Positions 17,483 through 25,944 of a stretch of DNA of 64,000 nucleotides are shown here, in pieces (within the stretch, counting starts at the first letter, position 1; the number at the start of each line of letters is the position of its first letter). The stretch lies in NCBI RefSeq assembly GCF_002220865.2, contig NZ_NHRJ02000004.1:248001-312000 (forward strand), in the 5' to 3' direction. The stretch is from Paenibacillus xerothermodurans. GTDB taxonomy: Bacteria > Bacillota > Bacilli > Paenibacillales > NBRC-103111. The notes beneath the pieces are model-generated. The model saw only the letters and a program-made list of their open reading frames with translations, was not told the DNA's origin and searched no databases. The position numbers and the translations under genes were made by a program.

Positions 17483-19426
17483 ATGGAAACAGGAATTGGA
17501 CAAACCGTGCAAGCGACCGCCACGCCACCGCAGCCCACCAGACGTACGCAAAGGGTTCTGCCGCGACAGCAAATCAAGGTTGTAAGCCCTGACGGCAGAG
17601 TGCAGTTCACACTGGGGAGCGACAATCCGGAACGTTTGACTTACCAGGTTACGATGGATAACACCACCGTGATTGAGCCGTCCCCCATTGACATGCAGAT
17701 GGACAACTATCACCTGTCGTCCGGGGTCGTATTCGATGACCTGGAGCTCTTCCACGTTAGTGAAACTTACCCATGGCACGGTGCACACAGCACAGCAGTC
17801 AATCATTGTAACGGAGCAAAAATCTCTCTTACCCATGATCTCAGTATGATACCGTACGTGTTGGAGGTACGGGTGTTCAATGACGGCGTGGCCTACCGCC
17901 ACATCATTCCCGGAGACGAGAATGCGGTGCGCGTGCCGGACGAGTACTCGGAATTCATCATCCCGGCGGGCTCCACGGTCTGGTACCACGGCCTAGACGG
18001 CCACTATGAAGCAGAGTATGCACAGCAGGACGTGTCCGAAGTGAAGGCAGGGCAGTGGGGAGGTCCGCCGCTCACATTCCAATTGCCGGATAATGCCGGG
18101 TACGGCTCGATCACTGAGGCGAATCTGGTCGATTACAGCGGCATGGCGCTCGAAAGCAGCGGCCGTCGAAGCTGGATCATCGGACTGGGCCACCGCCATC
18201 CGATCAACTATCCTTACGAGCTCCGATATGGGCGCGAGGAAGCGAAGCGTCTGGCCTCACCGGCGCCGGTGACGGGCACGATCACTACGCCATGGCGTGT
18301 GGTTTTGGCTGCGCGCGACCTCAACATGCTGGTTAACAGCGACATTCTGCCCAGCCTGTGCCCGCCGGCAGATCCGCAGTTGTTTCCCCAAAGCATAAAG
18401 ACGTCATGGGTGGAGCCTGGCCTTGCGGTGTGGGACTATGTGGACCGCAATTACCGGCCGCGGGGGGACGTCAGCCAATTGGAGTGGATGAAATATTTCT
18501 CGCGTATGGGCGGGGAACTGGGCGCGAAATATCACATTCTCGAAGGCTTTGCCTATGGCTGGACGGACGAACAGATCCGGGAATTTGTGAATTACTCTGA
18601 CGAACAGGGAGTGCGCGTGCTGTTCTGGCGGCACAGCAAGGACCTGCGTACCGATGAAGCTCAGGATGCGTTCTTCACACGGCTGCACCGCCTTGGCGTG
18701 GCCGGCGCGAAGATCGACTTTTTCGACCATGAAGCCAAGGAAAACATCGATCTTTATGAGCAGCTGCTCAGAAAGGCCGCAGAGTACCAGCTGGTGCTCG
18801 ACTTCCACGGCTCGAACAAACCGACCGGCAGGCTGCGGACTTGGCCTAATGCGATGCTGTATGAGGGTGTGCGCGGGATGGAATCGAGCGGATTGCAGCT
18901 GCGTGCGCGTCATGAAACGATTCTGCCGTTCACCCGTTACCTGGCGGGGCCTGCGGATTACACGACCATGATCTTCACCGAACGCCGGCGTGATTCTTCA
19001 TGGGCACATCAAATTGCATGCTTGGCCACGTTCCATAGCCCTATGCTCACTATTGCCGCTCATCCGCAGAGCGTGCTCGATAACCCCGCAGTCGATGTGA
19101 TCAAAAGCATCCAGCCGGTATGGGATGAAACCATCGTGCTGCCGGATTCGAGAATCGGCGATCTGTCGATTTTTGCGCGGCGGAGCGGCGACATGTGGAT
19201 GCTGGCAATCATGAGCTCGGGGCCGGCCAGGACAATACGGGTGCCTCTCTCGTTCTTGCAGCCTGGCGAACAGTACGAGGCCGTGTTTGTGCGGGACAAT
19301 GAAGAAAATTCAGGCGCGGTCGTTCTGGAGAACGAGACCGTTGACTCGAGTGCAACGCTGACAATAGAGATGGTTAGCGGCGGCGGATTTGTCGGGCGCT
19401 TCATAAAAGCCTCCCGGGCGGATTAA
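17483..19426 (+). CDS. GH97 glycoside hydrolase, probably cytoplasmic
   Basis: A 647-residue family-97 glycosidase (alpha-glucosidase or alpha-galactosidase). The N-terminal beta-sandwich spans about 30-290; the catalytic barrel holds GAKIDFFDHEAKENIDLYEQ, VLDFHGSNKPTGRLRTWPNA and EGVRGMESS. The Asp of KIDFFD is in the position of the nucleophile of retaining members. No signal peptide is present, whereas the Bacteroidetes enzymes are normally secreted. AGGAGG is 8 bases before the ATG. It faces the LacI-controlled debranching-enzyme/importer operon, so it may act on the sugar that operon brings in. Confidence 0.9.
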   Translation: METGIGQTVQATATPPQPTRRTQRVLPRQQIKVVSPDGRVQFTLGSDNPERLTYQVTMDNTTVIEPSPIDMQMDNYHLSSGVVFDDLELFHVSETYPWHGAHSTAVNHCNGAKISLTHDLSMIPYVLEVRVFNDGVAYRHIIPGDENAVRVPDEYSEFIIPAGSTVWYHGLDGHYEAEYAQQDVSEVKAGQWGGPPLTFQLPDNAGYGSITEANLVDYSGMALESSGRRSWIIGLGHRHPINYPYELRYGREEAKRLASPAPVTGTITTPWRVVLAARDLNMLVNSDILPSLCPPADPQLFPQSIKTSWVEPGLAVWDYVDRNYRPRGDVSQLEWMKYFSRMGGELGAKYHILEGFAYGWTDEQIREFVNYSDEQGVRVLFWRHSKDLRTDEAQDAFFTRLHRLGVAGAKIDFFDHEAKENIDLYEQLLRKAAEYQLVLDFHGSNKPTGRLRTWPNAMLYEGVRGMESSGLQLRARHETILPFTRYLAGPADYTTMIFTERRRDSSWAHQIACLATFHSPMLTIAAHPQSVLDNPAVDVIKSIQPVWDETIVLPDSRIGDLSIFARRSGDMWMLAIMSSGPARTIRVPLSFLQPGEQYEAVFVRDNEENSGAVVLENETVDSSATLTIEMVSGGGFVGRFIKASRAD

Positions 19427-19456
19427 CGGCGGAGCTGAGGGTGCAAACAAGAAAAA

Positions 19457-19490
19457 GTGGTTGGGCTTATGCCCAACCACTGTTCTTTTT
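19457..19490. terminator. Bidirectional terminator between GH97 gene and importer operon
   Basis: Perfect 10-bp stem GTGGTTGGGC / GCCCAACCAC, loop TTAT, followed by TGTTCTTTTT on the plus strand and by CTTTTTC on the minus strand. It can serve both converging units. Confidence 0.9.
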
Positions 19491-19532
19491 CTGGCAAGCA
19501 AGTGACAGCAAAGTGTCAACCGCCACTGCCAC

Positions 19533-20360
19533 TCATTTCCCGCCGGTAAACGTAATTCCCTTGATAAAATAACGATTAAAAAATGCGTAGATCAGCAGCA
19601 CCGGCAGCGTGAACACCATGGAAGCGGCCATAATATAGTTCCAGTAGCTGATGTATTGGCCTTTGAATGTGTTCAGACCGAGCGGCAGCGTGAACATCTC
19701 GGGACTCGACATCACGATCAGCGGTTTCATAAAGTCATTCCACGAAGCCATGAAAACGAATATCACCTGCGCCGCCATCGCCGGACGGGCCAGAGGCAGC
19801 ACGATCCGGAAGAACGCCCCGAACCGGCCCAAGCCGTCGATTTCCGCCGCTTCTTCCAGCTCTTTGGGAAAGCTGATGAAAAACTGCCTCATCATAAAAA
19901 TATAAGTGGCACTGATCATGGACGGCACAATCATGCCCTGATATGTATCCAGCCAGCCGAACCCTTTCAGAATGAGAAAATTGGGGATCATGGTCACCTG
20001 CGCGGGAATCATCAGCACGGCCAAGATTACCGCAAACAGTACGTTTCTGCCGGGGAAATTCAGCCGGGCCAGCGCGTATCCTGCCATTGAATTGAACAGC
20101 AGGTTCAGACCGGTTACGACAACTCCAATAATCAAGCTGTTCAGAAGCCAGCGGGCGAACAGCGGCTGCTGAGTGAAGATCATTGTGTAATTGCTCAATG
20201 TAAATTCTTGAGGCAGCAGGCTGATATTTCCGCTTACAATTTCCTTTAACGGCTTGAACGAAGACGACAACGCCCAGAAAAACGGAATGAGAGTCACAAC
20301 CGCATAAACGAGAAGAATCAAATACAACACAACTTTGCCTAAACCTATACGTTGGTTCAC
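19533..20360 (-). CDS. Sugar ABC transporter permease, MalG type
   Basis: A 275-residue permease with membrane segments from residue 10 on, the EAA loop ELEEAAEIDGLGRFGAFFR and a C-terminal KGITFTGGK. The start is GTG with AAGGAGG 8 bases upstream. It is the last gene of the LacI-type operon and follows its partner permease by 13 bases. Confidence 0.93.
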   Translation of the reverse strand: MNQRIGLGKVVLYLILLVYAVVTLIPFFWALSSSFKPLKEIVSGNISLLPQEFTLSNYTMIFTQQPLFARWLLNSLIIGVVVTGLNLLFNSMAGYALARLNFPGRNVLFAVILAVLMIPAQVTMIPNFLILKGFGWLDTYQGMIVPSMISATYIFMMRQFFISFPKELEEAAEIDGLGRFGAFFRIVLPLARPAMAAQVIFVFMASWNDFMKPLIVMSSPEMFTLPLGLNTFKGQYISYWNYIMAASMVFTLPVLLIYAFFNRYFIKGITFTGGK

Positions 20361-20373
20361 CGTGCGCTCCTCC

Positions 20374-21273
20374 TTAGTGCAAAGCCTCTTCTTTTGAAAA
20401 CTTGCGCTGAATCAGTGTGGCGACCAGTATGATGGCTGCGAGCGTCATCGCCAAAGCTGCTGCATACCCCATCGTACCCAGATTTTTGAACGCATACTGA
20501 TATATCAGCAGAACGACAGTTAGCGTCGAGTTGTTAGGTCCGCCGGAGCCTGCGGAGAAAATATACGACTGGTCAAACAGCTGGAACGTACCGATCAGGC
20601 CCATAATAACGACAAACGAAGTGACAGGCCTCAAGCTCGGCACGGTAATATTCCAAAATTTACGAAACGCATTTGCTCCGTCAAGGTCAGCCGCCTCATA
20701 CACGGAATCAGGAATATCCTGCAATGCCGCCAAGTAGATGACCATGTAAAAAGGAGCCGATGACCATATGTTCATGCCCATGATGGCGTTGAGAGCCACC
20801 CGCGGGTCCCCAATCCAGTTGTATCTAGGCAGGCCGAGCGCTGCGAACATCTCGTTGATCAGACCATTCTGGTTGAACATCCACATGAAAATCAAAGTAA
20901 GCACCGCAGACGAGGTAAGCGTCGGCAAAAAGTAGATGATCCTGAATATTTTCTGCCCTCTTACACCGGCATTGAGCACGGCGGCGAGGACCATAGCAAG
21001 CAGCGTCTGAATCGGAACAACGATCGCCACATATTTTAACGTATTCCAGATAGCGATATGGGCTCTGTTATCGACTGCGACGCGCGCGAAGTTTTGGATA
21101 CCGATAAAATCCGAGCTGGCGGTTCCAAGCAGCTGTACTTTCTGGAATGCGAGAAAAATAGCATAACCGATCGGCGCGATAATGAAAGTTAACAACACAA
21201 ACAAGGTAGGGAGCAGAAACACATAGCCCTGCATAGCCTCTTTAACCGCTCTCTTGGAAGTGTTACGTGCCAT
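20374..21273 (-). CDS. Sugar ABC transporter permease, MalF type
   Basis: A 299-residue permease; EAA loop VYEAADLDGANAFRKFWNIT near residue 190 and six membrane segments. The start at 21273 is preferred to an ATG at 21294 because GGGAGG lies 9 bases before it and nothing precedes the earlier one. It pairs with the MalG-type protein downstream. Confidence 0.92.
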   Translation of the reverse strand: MARNTSKRAVKEAMQGYVFLLPTLFVLLTFIIAPIGYAIFLAFQKVQLLGTASSDFIGIQNFARVAVDNRAHIAIWNTLKYVAIVVPIQTLLAMVLAAVLNAGVRGQKIFRIIYFLPTLTSSAVLTLIFMWMFNQNGLINEMFAALGLPRYNWIGDPRVALNAIMGMNIWSSAPFYMVIYLAALQDIPDSVYEAADLDGANAFRKFWNITVPSLRPVTSFVVIMGLIGTFQLFDQSYIFSAGSGGPNNSTLTVVLLIYQYAFKNLGTMGYAAALAMTLAAIILVATLIQRKFSKEEALH

Positions 21274-21296
21274 CCGTCCGAGCCTCCCTTTCATAT

Positions 21297-22559
21297 CTAC
21301 TCGTCAAACAACTGGAATTCGATTTCTTCGTTCGCTTGCTCCTGGGCGTCTTGCATCGCTTCTTTCAGCGGACGCTGGCCGATATAAGCGCTGACAAATT
21401 GGTTGTTGAAATTGTTAAAAATGGTCGGCAGCGTCGGCCCCTCGGCCCAGACTGTAGCGTACGGCGCTCCGGCGACCAACGGACCCAGCAGCGTATCTTT
21501 GTCATAGCCGAGTGCTTTGGCAACCGATTTCCGGGTTGGCAGCTCGAAGCCTTTGCTGGTCCAATCCGTCATCCCCTTGCGGCCCGTCAGATAAGATATA
21601 AGCTTCCAAGAGGCTTGTTTCTCTTTGGAAGCAGCGTTGATCACGTATCCGACAGTAAACGCCATGGTCCCTTTTTTGCCATTGATCGTTGGCACCTCTG
21701 CAGTGCCGAAGTCGATATCGGGAAAGGTGCTCCTTAGAAACGGGATAGCCCAGTTCCCTTCGATCACCATCGCCGCTTTCCCCTGCCCCAGCATCTCGCC
21801 GGTCCAACCGGCGCCGACGTCGCTCGGCTGTGCCGCTGTTTTATCTATAAGATGCTGATCGACATACAGCTGCAGGCCTTGCAGCACTGCGGGATCGGTG
21901 AAATTGGCTCGGCCATCCTTTACCACTTGCCCGCCCAATGATTGACCGATGTAGTAAGTACGGGCGAGTTCGGGGTTTTGACCGAAGCCGTACACGGTGT
22001 CTCCAGCCGCGGAGTTAGTCAACTTTTTCGAGGCTGCACGCAGTTCTTCCCATGTTTGAGGGACTGCGACACCGGCTTCCTGCAGCATTTTTTTGTTGTA
22101 AATCAATGCTAGCGTGGAATAGCCCTTAGGAAATCCGTATGTTCGACCCTCCCATCGGAATGCTTCCAGCATCGGCTTCTCAAAATCCCCGGTATCGAAC
22201 TCTTGCGTTACATATGAGTCAAGCGGCTCCAGCACGCCTGTTTCCATCAGTCCGGGCGCTTCAATCGCATCGAGATAAAAAACATCGGGTCCTTTACCGC
22301 CGATTAAACGCGTTTTCATCACGTCCATATACTGCTCGGCGATCACTTCATGCTTGACTTTAATGTCAGGATGCGCGTGTTCAAAATCCTGCAGCACCTG
22401 CTTCAGCAGCTGCGTCTCATCCGGTGTGGATCCCCAACTCGCCAGCGTGATTTGAGTCTTGCCATCCGTTCCGGCTGTTGTCCCGCCGCAGCCGGACAAC
22501 AATCCGGCGGCCATCGCGGCAGTTAAGGTGAGGGCTGTGACCCGTCTGGCTGTTCTCAT
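21297..22559 (-). CDS. Sugar ABC transporter substrate-binding lipoprotein
   Basis: A 420-residue family-1 solute-binding protein with a clear lipobox LLSGC (Cys24) after a basic, hydrophobic leader. The body shows GPDVFYLDAIEAPGLM and the VFTL-type hinge of maltose/multi-sugar binding proteins. AGGGGAG lies 8 bases before ATG. It lies between the debranching-type glucosidase and two permeases in one operon, so an alpha-gluco-oligosaccharide is a reasonable guess for the ligand. Confidence 0.93.
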   Translation of the reverse strand: MRTARRVTALTLTAAMAAGLLSGCGGTTAGTDGKTQITLASWGSTPDETQLLKQVLQDFEHAHPDIKVKHEVIAEQYMDVMKTRLIGGKGPDVFYLDAIEAPGLMETGVLEPLDSYVTQEFDTGDFEKPMLEAFRWEGRTYGFPKGYSTLALIYNKKMLQEAGVAVPQTWEELRAASKKLTNSAAGDTVYGFGQNPELARTYYIGQSLGGQVVKDGRANFTDPAVLQGLQLYVDQHLIDKTAAQPSDVGAGWTGEMLGQGKAAMVIEGNWAIPFLRSTFPDIDFGTAEVPTINGKKGTMAFTVGYVINAASKEKQASWKLISYLTGRKGMTDWTSKGFELPTRKSVAKALGYDKDTLLGPLVAGAPYATVWAEGPTLPTIFNNFNNQFVSAYIGQRPLKEAMQDAQEQANEEIEFQLFDE

Positions 22560-22592
22560 GCGGCATGCTCCCCTTTCACCCTATTATTGTTT

Positions 22593-24689
22593 TTACGCAG
22601 TTACAATCTCAAATCCCGTTGTGTTTTGCGGCACGGACCAGCGGATTTCACCGTCGGCACGCTCAACCCGCACGGATAAACGACCTCCTCCGATCGCGAT
22701 GTTGTCTACTTGCAGCACATTCATCCCGTCGAGCAGCGTCGGCGACAGCTGAATTCGCTTGTGCAAGCTGTCGGCAAACAATCCGAGCAGCGACTGCACG
22801 AACACCAGCGGCGTGCCTGCGGCCCATGCCTGCGGCGAACACGCAACCGGATACGGCACCGCTCTCCCGCGTGCTTTGTCATAGCCGCAGAACAGTTCCG
22901 GCAGCCGCTCGTATTCAAAATGGTCGGCCGCGTCGATCAGCCCGGCAATAACGGTGTTTGCCTGGGCTTGCCGGCCGTATTTGCTCAGGCCAAGAATAAT
23001 CATGCTGTTATCATGCGGCCATATGCTGCCATCGTGGTAGCTCATCGGGTTGTACCCCGCCTCACCCGCTCCCATGGTACGGATTCCGTAGCCGGAGAAC
23101 ATTTGGGGCGAGAGCAGGCAATCCGCCACAGCGTCCGCTCTATCCTCATCCAGCATGCCGGACAATAACAGATGTCCCGGATTGGAGGTGATGGTGCCGA
23201 CCTGCCGTTTATTTTCGTCCAAAGCAATTGCATAAAACCGGTGCTCTTCCATCCAAAATGCCTCGTCAAATTTTGCTTTCAATGCTTGTGCTTCTGAACG
23301 CAGCCTCTCTGCACGGTCCTTGAAGCCAACTTCTTGATACAGTTCGGCAATGCCCATTTTAGCCTGGTACACATAGCCCTGAACCTCACTCAAAGCGATC
23401 GGCGTCACCGCGTATTCGCCATTACGGTGCACGATGGAATCCCCGGAATCCTTCCACCCCTGGTTGGCGATGCCTTTACTGGATTCCTGATGGTACTCTA
23501 CGAATAGATCTCCGTCCCTGTCTCCGTACTCATCAATCCACTGCAGCGCACGTTCGATGTTCGGCAGCAGTTCCAGCGCGAGCGCCGTGTCACCGCTCCA
23601 TCTCACATACTCTGCCATCACAATGAGGAACAAAGGCGTTGCATCGATGGTGCCGTAGTACGGCGTAAATGGCACCTGGTTTGTGCCCGCCATCTCGCCA
23701 AAACGGATTTCATGCATAATTTTCCCCGGCTGCTCGTCCCGCCACGCATCGACCGCCTGCCCTTGTTTGGCAGCCATGGTGCGAAGCGTGCCCTTAGCCA
23801 CCGCCGGATTGAACGGGAGCATTTGCAGAGCGGCGATCAAGCTGTCTCTGCCGAATGGCACGCCGAACCACGGGAGACCGGCTACCGGGAACGAGCCATG
23901 TCCCAGATTGGTCAGCAGCACCTTCAAGTCTTTCAGACCGCGCTCTACCAGCTGCTGCAGCTGCCCATGATCCGTTTGCACGGCAGTAATGTGCTGCTGC
24001 CATTCGTCGTAAGAGCGCTGGAGTCTCACTACAGCGTCGTCCGGCTCCAACAGCTGTCGCGGCTCCATCTCACCTATGTGCGGCTGGATGCGGAAAGTTA
24101 CCTTATACGACTCGCCATGAGCCAATGCCACTTGGAATGCTACGTCACCGTCTTCAGAAGCTGAGCTGTGCGGCTTATCCCAGTTGATCACTGTGGCCCG
24201 CTTCACTTCATCCGCCCCTGCGTAGTGGTACGTGATCGACCGTGCGCCGAGGGTTTGACCCGTTCTCTTGCCCAGTTCTGCCGTCTGAAAGCCGCGTACA
24301 GCGAACATATCGGCAAAATCCACGTCCATATGTATGCTCATTTCGAACTGTACCGGTTTTGGATAATAGTTCGTCATTTGCACGCTTTCATACAGTACAT
24401 CGTCATAAATAAAGCGCGTGCGTTCAATTTCTATGGACTCCCGCCAGAGCACGAGCTCGCCTTCCAATTCCATGTGCGCATTAGTTAGAACGATCTTGGC
24501 CATGTAATTCTCAGCGGCATCGGAGGAAAGCAAAATCGGCTCAATGCCGTTAATTCGAAGATCCATACGGCTGAGAAAACGGGTGTCCTTGGTGTACAGG
24601 CCAAGCCCGTACGGATGGTCCGCCGGGATGTTGCCTTTCGAATCGGTGAGCAGAAACAGATCGTTCTCTTTAATCACTCTATAATCCAT
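22593..24689 (-). CDS. Amylo-alpha-1,6-glucosidase / glycogen-debranching family protein
   Basis: A 698-residue protein with an N-terminal beta-sandwich (MDYRVIKENDLFLLTD to about 230; GDE_N_bis type) and an (alpha/alpha)6 barrel (about 280-640). The barrel shows PWFGVPFGRDSLIA and YHDGSIWPHDNSMIILGL, the two most typical segments of this family, with the acidic residues that would act in hydrolysis. There is no signal peptide, so it works in the cytoplasm on imported oligosaccharides. GGGAGG 9 bases upstream selects this ATG over one at 24737, which lies upstream of the LacI operator. It is the first gene after lacI. Confidence 0.9.
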   Translation of the reverse strand: MDYRVIKENDLFLLTDSKGNIPADHPYGLGLYTKDTRFLSRMDLRINGIEPILLSSDAAENYMAKIVLTNAHMELEGELVLWRESIEIERTRFIYDDVLYESVQMTNYYPKPVQFEMSIHMDVDFADMFAVRGFQTAELGKRTGQTLGARSITYHYAGADEVKRATVINWDKPHSSASEDGDVAFQVALAHGESYKVTFRIQPHIGEMEPRQLLEPDDAVVRLQRSYDEWQQHITAVQTDHGQLQQLVERGLKDLKVLLTNLGHGSFPVAGLPWFGVPFGRDSLIAALQMLPFNPAVAKGTLRTMAAKQGQAVDAWRDEQPGKIMHEIRFGEMAGTNQVPFTPYYGTIDATPLFLIVMAEYVRWSGDTALALELLPNIERALQWIDEYGDRDGDLFVEYHQESSKGIANQGWKDSGDSIVHRNGEYAVTPIALSEVQGYVYQAKMGIAELYQEVGFKDRAERLRSEAQALKAKFDEAFWMEEHRFYAIALDENKRQVGTITSNPGHLLLSGMLDEDRADAVADCLLSPQMFSGYGIRTMGAGEAGYNPMSYHDGSIWPHDNSMIILGLSKYGRQAQANTVIAGLIDAADHFEYERLPELFCGYDKARGRAVPYPVACSPQAWAAGTPLVFVQSLLGLFADSLHKRIQLSPTLLDGMNVLQVDNIAIGGGRLSVRVERADGEIRWSVPQNTTGFEIVTA

Positions 24690-24712
24690 TGCTAGGTTCC
24701 TCCCATGGTTTG

Positions 24713-24728
24713 TCCGAAACGTTTCGGA
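24713..24728. promoter_or_regulatory. LacI-family operator before the debranching-enzyme gene
   Basis: TCCGAAACGTTTCGGA is a perfect 16-base palindrome with the central CG typical of LacI-family sites. It lies between the stop of the LacI gene and the debranching-enzyme gene. A weak -35 (TTGCCA) sits beside it, so it could repress an internal promoter or act as a roadblock. Confidence 0.75.
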
Positions 24729-24748
24729 TTTTGGCAATCGAAAACCGC

Positions 24749-25765
24749 CTACACGTGGTTTCCGGTCGTGGATTGTCTTGTTATAAGCTCTGTTTCCAGC
24801 AGTACGGCGCGCGAATTGTCCTGACCCTCGAGCATCCGGATTAATAACTTCGCCGCCTCATAACCTAACTGAAACTTATCCTGCGCTATTGTGGTGAGCG
24901 GCGGACTCGCATAAGACGCCAGCAGTATGTCGTCGTAGCCTACCACCGACAATCTTTTCGGAACAACGATGCCGAGATTATTCGCTGCTTTGAGTACCCC
25001 GAGGGCCATGAGGTCACTCGCGCAAAACACAGCGGTAATTTCGGGATAACGGGTTAACAGCCTTTCCGCCTCTACCCGTGCAATGTCTTCATCGAAGAAA
25101 CCATTAACCACCCAGTCCGGGTTGTACGGCCGGCCGCCGGCCGCAAGCCCCTGCTTGAAACCGTCCAGCCTGTGCTGGCTGACGAATGCCTGACCGTGCC
25201 CGTTGACCATAGCGATATTCCGATGGCCGAGCTGCATCAAGTGTTCCACAGCCTGTTTGGCACCGAGCACGTTGTCCGTGGTCACGTACCCGACGGAATC
25301 GGATTGAATCGGAATATCAATGAGGATGCACGGAATGCTGCTTGCGACAACTTCGTGCAGGTAAGGGTCGTCCGTCTTGATGCCCGAGAGAATCACCCCG
25401 TCCACGCGTCGTTCACGGCACAATTGGGAATACGTCTTCTCCCTCTGCTTACTTGTGTTGGTATTAAACAGCACTAGATCGTAGTCCTGCTCTGACACGC
25501 ACTCGTTGATTCCGGACAGCACCTCGAACGTAAAATGATCTTTGGCGCTTTGCCGGTTAAGACCCGAAACCAGCAGGCCGATCGTTTTGGATTTGTTGAG
25601 CACCAGCCCCCTCGCCAGAGTATTCGGACTGTAGTTGAGGTCTTTTGCCACTCGCACGATCTTCTGACGAGTCTGCTCATTGACATCGTGATACCCATTC
25701 AGCGCCCGCGAGACAGTGGTTACGGATACACCCGCCACACGGGCGATGTCTTTAATGGTCGTCAT
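24749..25765 (-). CDS. LacI-family transcriptional regulator of the gluco-oligosaccharide operon
   Basis: A 338-residue LacI/GalR repressor. The helix-turn-helix is TIKDIARVAGVSVTTVSRAL (residues 3-22), the hinge NYSPNTLARGLV, and the sugar-binding domain covers about 60-330. AAAGGAG is 7 bases before ATG. Two near-identical palindromes flank the gene, one after its own promoter and one ahead of the next gene, so it probably represses itself and the operon until a sugar binds. Confidence 0.94.
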   Translation of the reverse strand: MTTIKDIARVAGVSVTTVSRALNGYHDVNEQTRQKIVRVAKDLNYSPNTLARGLVLNKSKTIGLLVSGLNRQSAKDHFTFEVLSGINECVSEQDYDLVLFNTNTSKQREKTYSQLCRERRVDGVILSGIKTDDPYLHEVVASSIPCILIDIPIQSDSVGYVTTDNVLGAKQAVEHLMQLGHRNIAMVNGHGQAFVSQHRLDGFKQGLAAGGRPYNPDWVVNGFFDEDIARVEAERLLTRYPEITAVFCASDLMALGVLKAANNLGIVVPKRLSVVGYDDILLASYASPPLTTIAQDKFQLGYEAAKLLIRMLEGQDNSRAVLLETELITRQSTTGNHV

Positions 25766-25783
25766 CTATGTACTCCTTTTGCG

Positions 25784-25799
25784 TCCAAAACGTTTCGGA
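25784..25799. promoter_or_regulatory. LacI-family operator in the lacI leader
   Basis: TCCAAAACGTTTCGGA differs from the downstream operator at one base. It lies about 8-24 bases after the predicted transcription start, a repressing position. Confidence 0.75.
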
Positions 25800-25813
25800 T
25801 CAATTCTCGGACA

Positions 25814-25842
25814 AGTATATCGCAGTCTGCAAACGATTGCAA
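25814..25842 (-). promoter_or_regulatory. Sigma-A promoter of the lacI operon
   Basis: On the minus strand TTGCAA (25837-25842), a 17-base spacer and TATACT (25814-25819). It is overlapped by a cre-like site and followed by the LacI operator. Confidence 0.7.
25828..25841 (-). promoter_or_regulatory. cre-like site over the -35 element
   Basis: TGCAAACGATTGCA matches the cre consensus at 13 of 14 positions and is nearly palindromic. Overlap with the -35 suggests catabolite repression of the whole operon; a second LacI-family site is the alternative. Confidence 0.5.
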
Positions 25843-25878
25843 GTCATTTTTTGGCACGGTTAGACAAAATACGGCACG

Positions 25879-25907
25879 AAAATGGCGCATGAGTAATTCA
25901 TGCGCCA
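25879..25907 (-). terminator. Terminator of the ACS-family transporter gene
   Basis: Perfect 10-bp stem TGGCGCATGA / TCATGCGCCA with a 5-base loop; on the minus strand four T follow. It lies 38 bases after the transporter stop. Confidence 0.75.
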
Positions 25908-25944
25908 CCGGCGAACGTTATCGCTTCAAACTCTTGGCGAACGG

